Positions 22,311 through 34,300 of a DNA stretch of 64,000 nucleotides are shown here, piece by piece. How positions within the stretch are numbered: position 1 is the first letter of the stretch; each line of letters starts with the position of its first letter. Below the pieces are notes generated by a model that saw only the letters and a program-made list of their open reading frames with translations, had not been told where the DNA came from and ran no database searches. The position numbers were made by a program, and so were the translations under genes. This DNA comes from Magicicada septendecula (lineage: Eukaryota; Arthropoda; Insecta; Hemiptera; Cicadidae): contig CM068373.1 of assembly GCA_034769895.1 (NCBI GenBank), positions 202,534,134 through 202,598,133 on the forward strand. The letters run 5' to 3'.

Positions 22311-23898
22311 TTAGGAAAGCTTAACGAAGTAATAGATAGACGTAAATTATTACTCGAGACTTATCATATCAAGTAGTTTTAAGAAAGAGACGTTACAATA
22401 TACATAAAATAATAGTGATATTAGTATTCATATGGCCTAAGGTTGAAGCTGTTTTTTTACCCCAGGATGCAGGGTTACAAATGAGTTGAATATCCGCATA
22501 TACATACACGCACCTCTATATTTTATGTCAGCAGAAAACAGCACATTTTTATAAGTCACTCAATAACTTCATACCCAGTAACATATTACCGAAGGATTAC
22601 ATTTTATTGATATACATATTAGGCCTATTTAGTTTACTCTTCTTGTGCGTTATCTGCGACACATGTGATTCAGACACAAGTGAATGGATTAAAACAACGC
22701 TTTAATGACCGATTACTGAATTCAATTATCCTCTATTACAGCGAACAATGTGCTTAAAAGTTAACTTACTACGAGCCACCATCAATTTAATGATTACTTA
22801 TTCTCATTTAAAATATGGCACTCAACTATATTAAATGATATATATTTTCGTTAAGTTAATACATACATTTCATTTCAAATATATGAATTAGATTTACCTT
22901 GAAATTATTGCTTAAAATAAGGCGTTAACGTTCTTCCGACGCACTACTCAAGTCAACGTTGTGACGCCAAGTCTCCGGACAGAATGGCGGACTTTATCTT
23001 ACCGTTCTCCGAGCAACGTAAAACCACGTTCCCCTCAAATTTTCAAAAACTCAAAACTTGCCATTTTCGCAACAAAAATCTTCACAAAATACACAAAATT
23101 TTGGAGTGAAAATTAAAAACTCATAAAAAATAATATTTATGATACGATTAATTTTAGTTATATTTACGAAATAATTCCAAACAATTGTAGCACGGACAGA
23201 TTTCCTACACACGCGAGAATAACGGCTACAAATCGCCGACACTGTTACATCATTCGCTGCGCACACAAGAAATAACTCTCCCCTGATACCTGCCGGTATG
23301 TCTACACAACAGTTTTTGTTTGTTTGAACGTTTCGACGAGTAAAACCTTTAAATATGCAAAGAAATCGCCGAACTTACGTCTGAAACTGTCCTATAGCTA
23401 TAAAACTGTTATGTATCTTCATTAATTTTCTCTTTACTCTTACACCCACCACATGCTTACAAGGTGTACATTTTTACCAACGCATTTTACTACATGATTC
23501 TCACTCGCAAATACACAGACATCAGTTATTTACATACTGTCACTAAATAACTCTACATAATACCATTCAACTTTAAAAACACCAAATATTCTGTTAAATG
23601 TTCATAACCTCACTCACCATTCAAATAATGTCACAATATGACATGAGAGACGTAGTAAACACAAAACAGATGGCGCTCCATATAATATGGTGAAAAACAA
23701 TTTGTTTGTCTGGGAGTATAAGCTTATATGTATTATTTTTCCACATTTCATTTATCTGAGAAAAAATGCAGCAGCTATTAATAATACGACGTTTTAAAAT
23801 CGGTCATAATACCCTCTGAAAATTAAAACAATTTCCATCATATTTACAACACGTATGGTTAAGTTGGCTGCCCTTCTGATTATTTTCTACAGTGTATT
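22311..23898. other. Spacer between piggyBac and P-type elements
   Basis: Another GACGTTACA unit lies at 22389, suggesting that the LTR complex resumes to about 22400. Beyond that I see no repeat partner and no domain. A minus frame at 23051-23266 is open, but nothing supports it. Confidence 0.35.
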
Positions 23899-23926
23899 CA
23901 TGGATGTTTATATAATAACATCCATG
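23899..23926. repeat. Perfect 10-bp hairpin beside P-element insertion
   Basis: CATGGATGTT and AACATCCATG are perfect arms around an 8-bp AT loop. The right arm ends one base before GTGTATTGC, the string that flanks the P elements. Confidence 0.6.
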
Positions 23927-24731
23927 AGTGTATTGCCAGGGGGGGGGCATTCCGGCTTCCCGCACTAACCTACCAACCTAGTTGGCGCGTGACGTCATCT
24001 GGTGGAAGAAATACGCGCGAGTCTTGATTTACCTGAGACAATGTCCTACTTAGCATCTCTCTGCTGTTTACACGAAATATTAACAATAATTGTAATGAGC
24101 TATTCATATAGAAAAAGGATTAAACAACAAGATTAAATGGTTTGCGGCAAAAAATAATGGTAAAATCTATTTCTACATTTAATAGAAAAGTAAGCAAGTC
24201 TGTCCACATATAACATTGACAAAATGGGACAAGATGTAAAATTAAGTCGGAAAGGGGGCGATATTATATATATATATATCTCATTTTTTATTATTCGTTA
24301 ATTTTATATTAATAGAATTATTTCGATTGATATTAATTTACTTAGAAACCTCTGATGATACTGATATTTTTCAGTGAAACTTGCGTCAGGTGTTAAAAAG
24401 AATATACGAAATTATACTACTTGCAGAAGAAACAAATTGAAAACATCACAAATTATATATATATGTATAATATGCCTGCGTGGGTGGGTGCGCGTACCTG
24501 CACACGCGTGCGCGCATGAGTGCGTGTATGAACATTTCTATGTAGTATAATATATTTGAAACAAGCTTCCAATTATTATAATTATAATCAATATCATAAT
24601 CATTTTCTTTATCTACATTTTCATTGTTATAACGTTAAAAACTGAAGCTACTACGTTTAGTTGTAAACATAAATATTTTTATCAACAAAATGAAAATGGT
24701 TATTTAGTTGATACATACCTTCATAGGTGAC

Positions 24732-25537
24732 TTAAATTTTTGAAGACGAAGCTACCCAGAGCCGACTCTTTGTTGCTGCATACTTTTCAAGTGACTTGAG
24801 TTTGAGCTGTTTGTTCAGATGGCGCATTCTGATGAATGTTCTTGTCCTGACGTACAGACAAATGACTTTCTCGTCCACCTCTGGAAATTTAGATTTGAGT
24901 AAGGTGACCAAATAAGAGATAACTTTCACTTGTTTTGATACTGTACGTCCGTGGAAAAAGTAAAAACTATCTCAAACTGAATCAGTTTTTGTAACCACTC
25001 GTCTGACGGATGGGTAAGCCCCCCCTTTGATATACCGGTAATCGATATCCAGTCATGACTATGTTCCCCGGAAAGACACAATGTTTCGCCTCTCACACCT
25101 AGACTTTCATCAATGAAGCGGCACTTGAATGCGATGTACCCGGCCAGATATTTTAAGGCATCTTGAGGAACATCGTTGTCACTTGCAGACGGGGCCAAGT
25201 CCTCTGTTTTTAACAATTCTGCTTCGTCGGTGTCATTATTCGGAGAACTTGGTATTAATGTATGTTCAACTATGTCTATGTATAGTTCATTGGTAACAAA
25301 CTGGATGAAATCCTCGTCAGAGTCATTTGATTCCATAACTTCGGTGGAATGAATGCTACCATCCTCAGCCACAGACGCACTTCCAGATAACGGTATATAG
25401 TCCGTGCTACCCGTTAAAAGCAAGAGCCAAATTCTGTTGCGCACTTCAAAGGGAGTGGGATTATTATAAAAGATGCCTAATCCCCGAATTTGTGAAAAAA
25501 AGTTTTCAAGGCAATCTTGATTGAATCTAGCGGTCAA
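24732..25537 (-). pseudogene. P-type transposase C-terminal half, inverted arm of P1
   Basis: On the minus strand this encodes ARFNQDCLENFFSQIRGLG, the conserved segment with the catalytic Glu region of P/THAP9 transposases, then an acidic stretch, LKYLAGYIAFKCRFIDE and a C-terminus ending LWVASSSKI. One base change near 24955 splits the frame in two (25537-24926 and 24929-24732). It is the mirror image of 26387-27187. Beginning only at the palindrome joint, it lacks the N-terminal and RNase-H-like parts. Confidence 0.85.
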
Positions 25538-25538
25538 A

Positions 25539-27187
25539 ATGTACGTTGGACGTGTGTGCTACGATTCATCAGATGACGTAATTCTGGGGCCCCACAGTAA
25601 TGTTCAGGTGGTCATGATTAGAGGTCTGTTTGCCAAGTGGAAGCAACACATTTATTATGATTTTGATGTGACCATGACAGATGTATTGCTTAAAAGCATT
25701 ATCAGTGCCGTTGAGAGCAGTAATATTCATGTAGCGGCTGTGACGTGTGATATGGGGGGAAAGAATTCAAAAGTCTGGAAGGAATTAGATGTAAACACAG
25801 AAAAAAATTTCTTCATTAACCCGACTACAAAAGATAAGGTGTGGGTTTTCTGTGACGTACCTCATCTTTTGAAGCTGCTTAGAAATCATTTTCTAGACCA
25901 TGGGTTGTTACTTTGCGACGGCACTGAGCTTAAAAAAGATACAATCGAAAATCTGTTACAGCAACAGAAAGGAGAATTGACGATTTTACCCAATATTAGT
26001 CAGATACACCTTAACGTAACTGGTCGATCTCGTCAAAATGTAAGATTTGCTGCACAGTTGTTTTCTAATCGTACAGCAAAGGCGCTGAAGTATGTTGCAA
26101 ATAAAGAGCGCGAAAGCAGCTTCATCGAACTGGTAAACGATGCATTTGATGTTTTAAACTCAAGACTTCCAAAACACCAGAAAACGCCCCTCAGAAGTGG
26201 GTACGGGATGAATTTAAGGAGCCAAGAAAATACTTTAAAAAGGTTTTTGGAAGTAATAACTAACATGCGAGTAGCAAGTAAAAAAAGTTTACTACCTTTT
26301 CAGAAAGGTGTCGTTATATCTTTAAATTTATTGTTCGCCCTTTATGAACAAATGACAATGATTCATGGCGTGACGTACATTTTGATCGCTAGATTCAATC
26401 AAATTGCCTTGAAAACTTTTTTTCACGAATTCGGGGATTAGGCGTCTTTTATAATAATCCCACTCCCTTTGAAGTGCGCAACAGAATTCGGCTCTTGCTT
26501 TTAACGGGTAGCACGGACGATATACCGTTATCTGGAAGTGCGTCTGTGGCTGAGGATGGTAGCATTCATTCCACCGAAGTTATGGAATCAAATGACTCTG
26601 ACGAGGATTTCATCCAGTTTGTTACCAATGAACTATGCATAGACATAGTTGAACATACGTTAATACCAAGTTCTCCGAATAATGACACCGACGAAGCAGA
26701 ATTGTTAAAAACAGAGGACTTGGCCCCGTCTGCAAGTGACAACGATGTTCCTCAAGATGCCTTAAAATATCTGGCCGGGTACATCGCATTCAAGTGCCGC
26801 TTCATTGATGAAAGTCTAGGTGTGAGAGGCGAAACATTGTGTCTTTCCGGGGAACATAGTCGTGACTGGATATCGATTACCGGTATATCAAAGGGGGGGC
26901 TTACCCATCCGTCAGACGAGTGGTTACAAAAACTGATTCAGTTTGAGATAGTTTTTACTTCTTTCCACGGACGTACAGTATCAAAACAAGTGAAAGTTAT
27001 CTCTTATTTGGTCACCTTACTCAAATCTAAATTTCCAGAGATGGACGAGAAAGTCATTTGTCTGTACGTCAGGACAAGAACATTCATCAGAATGCGCCAT
27101 CTGAACAAACAGCTCAAACTCAAGTCACTTGAAAAGTATGCAGCAACAAAGAGTCGGCTCTGGGTAGCTTCGTCCTCAAAAATTTAA
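25539..27187 (+). pseudogene. P-type (THAP9-like) transposase, 5'-truncated, in P1
   Basis: Seen: from the palindrome joint, MYVGRVCYDSSDDV leads into the RNase-H-like core: AAVTCDMGGKN (catalytic Asp region) and WVFCDVPHLLKLLRNHF, then a long insertion-domain-like stretch. At about 26400 one missing base turns FNQDCLENFF into FNQIALKTFF, and a stop follows at 26439. The next frame resumes at 26474 and runs to TAA 27187 with LKYLAGYIAFKCR and the SSSKI end. Known: P transposases are THAP-zinc-finger proteins cutting DNA in the nucleus; the THAP and leucine-zipper parts are absent here. Inferred: an inactive truncated copy. At the nucleotide level it matches the copy at 28.97-30.5 kb almost perfectly. 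Confidence 0.85.
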
Positions 27188-27993
27188 GTCACCTATGAAG
27201 GTATGTATCAACTAAATAACCATTTTCATTTTGTTGATAAAAGTATTTATGTTTACAACTAAACGTAGTAGCTTCAGTTTTTAACGTTATAACAATGAAA
27301 ATGTAGATAAAGAAAATGATTATGATATTGATTATAATTATAATAATTGGAAGCTTGTTTCAAATATATTATACTACATAGAAATGTTCATACACGCACT
27401 CATGCGCGCACGCGTGTGCAGGTACGCGCACCCACCCACGCAGGCATATTATACATATATATATATATATATAATTTGTGATGTTTTCAATTTGTTTCTT
27501 CTGCAAGTAGTATAATTTCGTATATTCTTTTTAACACCTGACGCACGTTTCACTGAAAAATATCAGTATCATCAGAGGTTTCTAAGTAAATTAATAGCAA
27601 TCGAAATAATTCTATTAATATAAAATTAACGAATAATAAAAAATGAGATATATATATATATAATATCGCCCCCTTTCCGACTTAATTTTACATCTTGTGC
27701 CATTTTGTCAATGTTATATGTGGACAGACTTGCTTACTTTTCTATTAAATGTAGAAATAGATTTTACCATTATTTTTTGCCGCAAACCATTTAATCTTGT
27801 TGTTTAATCCTTTTTCTATATGAATAGCTCATTACAATTATTGTTAATATTTCGTGTAAACAGCAGAGAGATGCTAAGTAGGACATTGTCTCAGGTAAGA
27901 TTGCATGGTAAATCAAGACTCGCGCGTATTTCTTCCACCAAACGACGTCAGAGCGAAGCAACCAATGGGAGCGTATCTGGCCGGAGTGGCCTA
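27188..27993 (+). repeat. P1 right 3' flank with AT microsatellite
   Basis: It mirrors 23.98-24.73 kb. It contains a TA run (27454-27475), a CG/CA-rich line (27385-27440) and a second TA run (27648-27664). The same sequence appears four times in the window (24.0, 27.2, 28.1 and 30.5 kb), with run lengths differing between copies. Confidence 0.75.
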
Positions 27994-28967
27994 CCTTATT
28001 ATTCTAGTTACATTGGTGTATTGCAGGGGGGGCCATTCCGGCTTCCCGCGCTAACCTAGCGATCAGCTGTTTTTGCCGCGTGACGTCGACTGGTGGAAGA
28101 AATACGCGCGAGTCTTGATTTACCATGCAATCTTACCTGAGACAATGTCCTATTTAGCATCTCTCTGCTGTTTACACGAAATATTAACAATAATTGTAAT
28201 GAGCTATTCATATAGAAAAAGGATTAAACAACAAGATTAAATGGTTTGCGGCAAAAAATAATGGTAAAATTTATTTCTACATTTAATAGAAAAGTAAGCA
28301 AGTCTGTCCACATATAACATTGACAAAATGGCACAAGGTGTAAAATTAAGTCGGAAAGGAGGCGATATTATATATATATATCACTTTTTATTATTCGTTA
28401 TTTTTATATTAATAGAATTATTTCGATTGTTATTAATTTACTTAGAAACCTCTGATGATACTGATATTTTTCAGTGAAACGTGCGTCAGGTGTTAAAAGA
28501 ATATACGAAATTATACTACTTGCAGAAGAAACAAATTGAAAACATCACAAATTTTATATATATATATATATATATATAATATGCCTGCGTGGGTGGGTGC
28601 GCGTACGTGCACACACATGCGCGCATGAGTGCGTGTATAAACATTTCTATGTAGTATAATATATTTGAAACAAGTTTCCAATTATTGTAATTATAATCAA
28701 TATCATAATCATTTTCTTTATCTACATTTTCATTATTATTTCATTGTTACTAGTTTCAGTTAAAAACTGAAGCTAGTACGTTTAGTTGTAAACATAAATA
28801 CTTTTATCAACGAAATGAAAATGGTTATTTAGTTGATACATACCTTCATAGGTGACTTAAATTTTTGAAGACGAAGCTACCCAGAGCCGACTCTTTGTTG
28901 CTGCATACTTTTCAAGTGACTTGAGTTTGAGCTGTTTGTTCAGATGGCGGATTCTGATGAATTAGAG

Positions 28968-30526
28968 GTCTGTTTGCCAAGTGGAAGCAACCCATTTATT
29001 ATGATTTTGATGTGACCATGACAGATGTATTGCTTAAAAGCATTATCAGTGCCGTTGAGAGCAGTAATATTCATGTAGCGGCTGTGACGTGTGATATGGG
29101 GGGAAAGAATTCAAAAGTCTGGAAGGAATTAGATGTAAACACAGAAAAAAATTTCTTCATTAACCCGACTACAAAAGATAAGGTGTGGGTTTTCTGTGAC
29201 GTACCTCATCTTTTGAAGCTGCTTAGAAATCATTTTCTAGACCATGGGTTGTTACTTTGCGACGGCACTGAGCTTAAAAAAGATACAATCGAAAATCTGT
29301 TACAGCAACAGAAAGGAGAATTGACGATTTTACCCAATATTAGTCAGATACACCTTAACGTAACTGGTCGATCTCGTCAAAATGTAAGATTTGCTGCACA
29401 GTTGTTTTCTAATCGTACAGCAAAGGCGCTGAAGTATGTTGCAAATAAAGAGCGCGAAAGCAGCTTCATCGAACTGGTAAACGATGCATTTGATGTTTTA
29501 AACTCAAGACTTCCAAAACACCAGAAAACGCCCCTCAGAAGTGGGTACGGGATGAATTTAAGGAGCCAAGAAAATACTTTAAAAAGGTTTTTGGAAGTAA
29601 TAACTAACATGTGAGTAGCAAGTAAAAAAAGTTTACTACCTTTTCAGAAAGATTTCGTTATATCTATAAATTCATTGTTCGGCCTTTATGAACAAATGAC
29701 AATGATTCATGGGGTGACGTACATTTTGACCGCTAGATTCAATCAAGATTGCCTTGAAAACTTTTTTTCACGAATTCGGGGATTAGGCGTCTTTTATAAT
29801 AATCCCACTCCCTTTGAAGTGCGCAACAGAATTCGGCTCTTGCTTTTAACGGGTAGCACGGACTATATACCGTTATCTGGAAGTGCGTCTGTGGCTGAGG
29901 ATGGTAGCATTCATTCCACCGAAGTTATGGAATCAAATGACTCTGACGAGGATTTCATCCAGTTTGTTACCAATGAACTATGCATAGACATAGTTGAACA
30001 TACGTTAATACCAAGTTCTCCGAATAATGACACCGACGAAGCAGAATTGTTAAAAACAGAGGACTTGGCCCCGTCTGCAAGTGACAATGATGTTCCTCAA
30101 GATGCCTTAAAATATCTGGCCGGGTACATCGCATTCAAGTGCCGCTTCATTGATGAAAGTCTAGGTGTGAGAGGCGAAACATTGGGTCTTTCCGGGGAAC
30201 TTAGTCATGACTGGATATCGATTATATCAAAGGGGGGGCTTACCCATCCGTCAGACGAGTGGTTACAAAAACTGATTCAGTTTGAGATAGTTTTTACTTC
30301 TTTCCACGGACGTACAGTATCAAAACAAGTGAAAGTTATCTCTTATTTGGCCACCTTACTCAAATCTAAATTTCCAGAGGTGGACGAGAAAGTCATTTGT
30401 CTGTACGTCAGGACAAGAACATTCATCAGAATGCGCCATCTGAACAAACAGCTCAAACTCAAGTCACTTGAAAAGTATGCAGCAGCAAAGAGTCGGCTCT
30501 GGGTAGCTTCGTCTTCAAAAATTTAA
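28968..30526 (+). pseudogene. P-type transposase, 5'-truncated, in P2
   Basis: The same protein region as in P1 from RGLFAKWKQ onward: AAVTCDMGGKN and WVFCDVPHLLK. A TGA at 29612 replaces the CGA codon seen in P1, a change at a CpG. The frame then resumes with FNQDCLENFFSRIRGLG, here unbroken, and continues to LWVASSSKI and TAA 30526. So the P1 frameshift is absent and a different lesion is present: the two copies decayed separately after they separated. A small three-codon deletion (ITG) lies near 30220. No THAP part and no start codon context. Confidence 0.85.
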
Positions 30527-30984
30527 GTCACCTATGAAGGTATGTATCAACTAAATAACCATTTTCATTTCGTTGATAAAAGTATTTATGTTTACAACTA
30601 AACGTACTAGCTTCAGTTTTTAATTGAAACTAGTAACAATGAAATAACAATGAAAATGTAGATAAAGAAAATGATTATGATATTGATTACAATTATAATA
30701 ATTGGAAGCTTGTTTCAAATATATTATACTACATAGAAATGTTTATACACGCACTCATGCGCGCACGCGTGTGCACGTATGCGCACCCACCCACGCAGGC
30801 ATATTATATATATATATATAAAATTTGTGATGTTTTCAATTTGTTTCTTCTGCAAGTAGTATAATTTCGTATATTCTTTTTAACACCTGATGCACGTTTC
30901 ACTGAAAAATATCAGTATCATCAGAGGTTTCTAAGTAAATTAATAACAATCGAAATATTCTATTAATATAAAATTAACGAATAA

Positions 30985-30987
30985 TAA

Positions 30988-31040
<53 letters not shown>
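30985..31040. repeat. TA dinucleotide repeat
   Basis: About 25 TA units inside the P2 right flank. The equivalent positions at 24264, 27648 and 28370 hold 6-9 units, so this run expanded after copying. Confidence 0.85.
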
Positions 31041-31044
<4 letters not shown>

Positions 31045-31367
31045 CGCCTCCTTTCCGACTTAATTTTACATCTTGTGCCATTTTTTCAATGTTATATGTG
31101 GACAGACTTGCTTACTTTTCTATTAAATGTAGAAATAGATTTTACTTTGCCGCAAACCATTTAATCTTGTTGTTTAATCATTTTTCTATATGAATAGCTC
31201 ATTACAATTATTGTTAATATTTCGTGTAAACAGCAGAGAGATGCTAAGTAGGACATTGTCTCAGGTAAGATTGCATGGTAAATCAAGACTCGCGCGTATT
31301 TCTTCCACCAGTCGCGTCACAGCGAAGCAACCAATGGGAGCGTAATTGGCCGGAGTGGCCTACCTTA

Positions 31368-32934
31368 TAGAGGTGGGCTAAACTGTTATTTTAAAATACT
31401 AGGTATGAAAATACCGTTCCAAAAAAATAACAGGTACAAATACCTGTTATATACTATATATACATAACCTATATTACCCTTTGTAAGCAACTCGTTTTGA
31501 GTTTCCTGCAGGTCTCCTATGTAATATCTTCAAATAAATACACTCCAAGTAGGTTTATTTTCACCTAGTTAAACCTATTAATATATTAATAAACCTACTT
31601 GCTGTGTATTTATTTGAAGATATTATATAACCTATACTATATAATTTGTTATAAGAAATAAATTGAAACTAAAAGTATTAACAGTGTTACTTTACACTGT
31701 GACTTTATTAAACTATTACTGTTTAAATGGAAATAAGAAACAAGAGAATTTATAGGCCTATCTCCCTTTGGGAATACCAATTTAAGTTTTCACTAGTAGT
31801 AAACAAACTAACATTGGTTAGACAAATCAGTTGCGAAACTCGGGGCAATTAAATAATTTAGAGTAGGCCTACACGTAATACGACAAAAAAATAATGTGAA
31901 AAAACATCAGAAACGTATAATACAAACATAACAGTAAGCCACAAGAGTGAATGAGAATAAACAAAATTTTAAATAAAAATAAAAAAATTGTAATAAATTA
32001 AATATAACTTAAATACGGTATACCATAAATACATAAATAAAAACTTATAAATAATAAGCAACAACAAAAGTAAATTAAATGCATTACAGTTATTTAAGGA
32101 ACAGGACTAGATAAAGTGCATAAATGTCCATAACAACAATCTCATCATTTACGTGAGATGTGTAGTGAAGTTAAAATCACATTAATAAAAAGTATAATAT
32201 AGCTTATCAACTCAGCCACTCTATAGGTTATAACTCAATATAATTAAATACAATTTCACTAACTACTCGGAACATAAAGTTTTTTTGAGTAAAAACATAA
32301 AGTTTTACCAACCGATTTTAGTTACAAGTTGGTGACTAGTATAATATATAATTTATTAGCATATAATCTGTATTCTATATCTGCATATCACACGAGAATA
32401 AATGTAACAGCAGGATGAATTATTTCCTTTATTAAAAACAGCTTCGTCTCTTTGCGCAGAATGAAGTATACAGGACGAAAAAGTGGCTCGTACTATATAC
32501 TTATATTTCCTACTCGAAATATGCTTGATGCTACCTGTTCCTAAAATACTAGGTGTTCCTCAAATATTAGGTGTTACTAAAATACTACTGTTACTCTGGA
32601 ACGCGTTGTTCCTTGTGTATCGGTGATACCACTAGTATTTGAAATACCTAGTATTTTAAATAACGCGTTACTGGCTGTTCCTTCCGTTCCAGCGATATTT
32701 TTGTACGCCTAGTATTTGGCCTTGGTTTACGTGATCTTGCGTACTTTTTGTGTGTGTGTGTCTGGTACGTGCGTAGGGGGTGTGTCTCGACTCGGAACAG
32801 CGAGGGCGGCGTGGCTCGACTCGGAACAGCGTCGCCGCGAATAACAGGTATTTCAACTTTTCAGTCACTGTTACATCCGTTCCACAAGAATATCGTTCCA
32901 AAATACCTATTACAGGTATATCGGCCCACCTCTA
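31368..32934. mobile_element. Non-autonomous hAT-type element (1567 bp)
   Basis: The tips TAGAGGTGGGC and GCCCACCTCTA are inverted. The 8-bp duplication CTACCTTA lies at 31360-31367 and 32935-32942. Inside, 31522-31557 and 31590-31625 form 36-bp inverted arms (34 matches). Copies of the TACTAGGTATTT-like motif occur near both ends. No transposase frame. Part of it (31671-31830) recurs, split, at 59540-59650 and 59945-59995. Confidence 0.85.
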
Positions 32935-33009
32935 CTACCTTATATTCTAGTTACATTGGGTGTATTGCATTGCGCAGTGTTTTTTGGGCACGTATTGTTA
33001 TTATTGTTT

Positions 33010-33626
33010 GAAGTCAATTAATTAGTGTTACCGTGCTTTCGAAAAGTTTATTACCTGCAGCGGTGTATTGAATAGTTTATGTTAGTGAAACTAAAGGTAT
33101 AGCAAACTAAATTATAGCAGCCATAGTATACTTACGAAGGTCTAAGGTAATTTACTTATTTAAAGACAACTGGACGTTAGGTTAAAGTTGGAAACATAGC
33201 GAGTAGAAGAGACAGAAGAATCTCTTCTGCTCGCTATGGTGGAAATAACGATAATAGTCATTGATGGGTGTGTAGTATACCTACGGTTAATTTCATTTGT
33301 AATATAATGCAGACTCGTTATCAAAAAATTTTTTCAGGCCTCCATATGCTGTAACAGGGGTAGGACAGTTAAATAAGAGTTTTGGTCATAAGTTTTGTCG
33401 TCTGCTAAAAATTCACAGCACAGTCACAACGAGCGCTAGTGCGGCAGCTGGCAGCTCTGAAACGAGAAATTCGTGAGTTAGCAAATGGTTGGCGTTTCAT
33501 CTTGGGCTTTGCAGTTGCACGTGGAAGACGCCATTTTGGTCGTACCGTACTGTTCTTTGTGTTGTAGCAGTATAATATAAAGTATAGTTACTTTATATTC
33601 ACAGGGCTTTTTGTGAATATATAAAA
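33010..33626. other. Spacer with a strong hairpin
   Basis: No coding signal. CATAGCGAGTAGAAGAGA at 33195-33212 pairs with 33221-33238 (17 of 18 bases, 8-base loop). A 25-bp string around GCACAGTCAC at 33416 recurs in direct orientation at 57196. The stretch may be the 5' flank of the THAP exon that follows. Confidence 0.5.
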
Positions 33627-33712
33627 ATGAGGAATTGTACAGTGAGAGGCTACTACAATATTAATGATTGGAGAAGATTTTTTTATCTTCCACAGCGGAA
33701 ACAAGAAGCACG
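33627..33712 (+). pseudogene. Orphan THAP-like first exon
   Basis: ATG 33627 begins MRNCTVRGYYNINDWRRFF, then YLPQRKQEAR, ending at a perfect donor CG|GTAAGT. Known: THAP zinc fingers, the DNA-binding heads of P transposases and THAP proteins, start M..C....C.N and have an F..(F/L)P motif. Here the first Cys and the FFYLP motif fit, but the second Cys position is Tyr (TAC for TGC). Too short to be certain. It may be the head of the P/THAP9-like transposase whose tail is at 44.67 and 54.85 kb; nothing in between confirms this. Confidence 0.45.
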
Positions 33713-34300
33713 GTAAGTACCTTATAAGAAACTTTATTTTTAAGTAGCTTTGATAATTACTATACATAATGATAGGTTAATGAAGTGTGAGTCATAATTA
33801 GTTAGTTTCCATAATTAGATAGGTTGTGAATATTTTCGGATCACAGTATACGTATGTTGAATATAATTTTGTTGATACCAAGAGTATAAACGAAATCGAA
33901 GAGTATATATTGTTTACCTGTTGATACCTTCAGTTATATCTAACGAAGCCTTAAAATTGAAAGACCAGGTATTCACTTTCTGCATTGAACTAGACATTTC
34001 AACAGGCTTTACTATATTAAATTAGTGCCAGTATGACTAAGTACTAATAATAGCTGCCATTATAGTTGTCTTGATTATTCATCTCTTCTTTCACAGTTAA
34101 GTATAGCTGCCATTTAATGTTGCTGATGTGTTTACAGAAATTTGGAAAAGAAATTTAATCTATATAAAATGTGTATAGATTTTTTGTAGTATAGTTGTAC
34201 TAAATTATTTTGAAAGGAGATTAAGAGATGTTTGGTGTATAGATTTATTGTATCTTAAACAGATGATTTGAAGACAATCTTAAGATGATTGAAGACAATA
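33713..34300. other. AT-rich spacer, possibly intronic
   Basis: Downstream of a GTAAGT donor, with no ORF or repeat that I recognise. Confidence 0.35.

Larger units (their letters stand above)
23937..28015. mobile_element. Palindromic P-type element, copy P1
   Basis: The left arm (about 24001-25544) is the reverse complement of the right arm (about 26375-27940). Both carry the 3' half of a P transposase plus its 3' flank. The unique centre (25545-26374) holds the transposase middle. The outermost 60-90 bp differ: the left tip reads GGGCATTCCGGCTTCCCGC, the right tip, inverted, GGCCACTCCGGCC. GTGTATTGC is present at 23928-23936 before it and 28016-28024 after it. It has no THAP exon and no 5' half. 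Confidence 0.75.
28025..32959. mobile_element. Palindromic P-type element, copy P2 (with hAT insertion)
   Basis: The left arm (28025-28964) is the inverted 3' flank, ending 30-odd codons inside the transposase 3' end. It joins directly to the transposase middle at 28965. The right arm is 30411-31360. P2 therefore equals P1 with about 780 bp (24834-25617) removed. The removed segment's ends share ATGA. GTGTATTGC lies before (28016-28024) and after (32960-32968). A hAT element interrupts it at 31368-32934. Confidence 0.72.

Noticed and set aside
24480..24535. CG/GC-rich line as a CpG-island promoter
   Set aside because: It is part of the repeated P-element flank (four copies) and is a simple-sequence tract.
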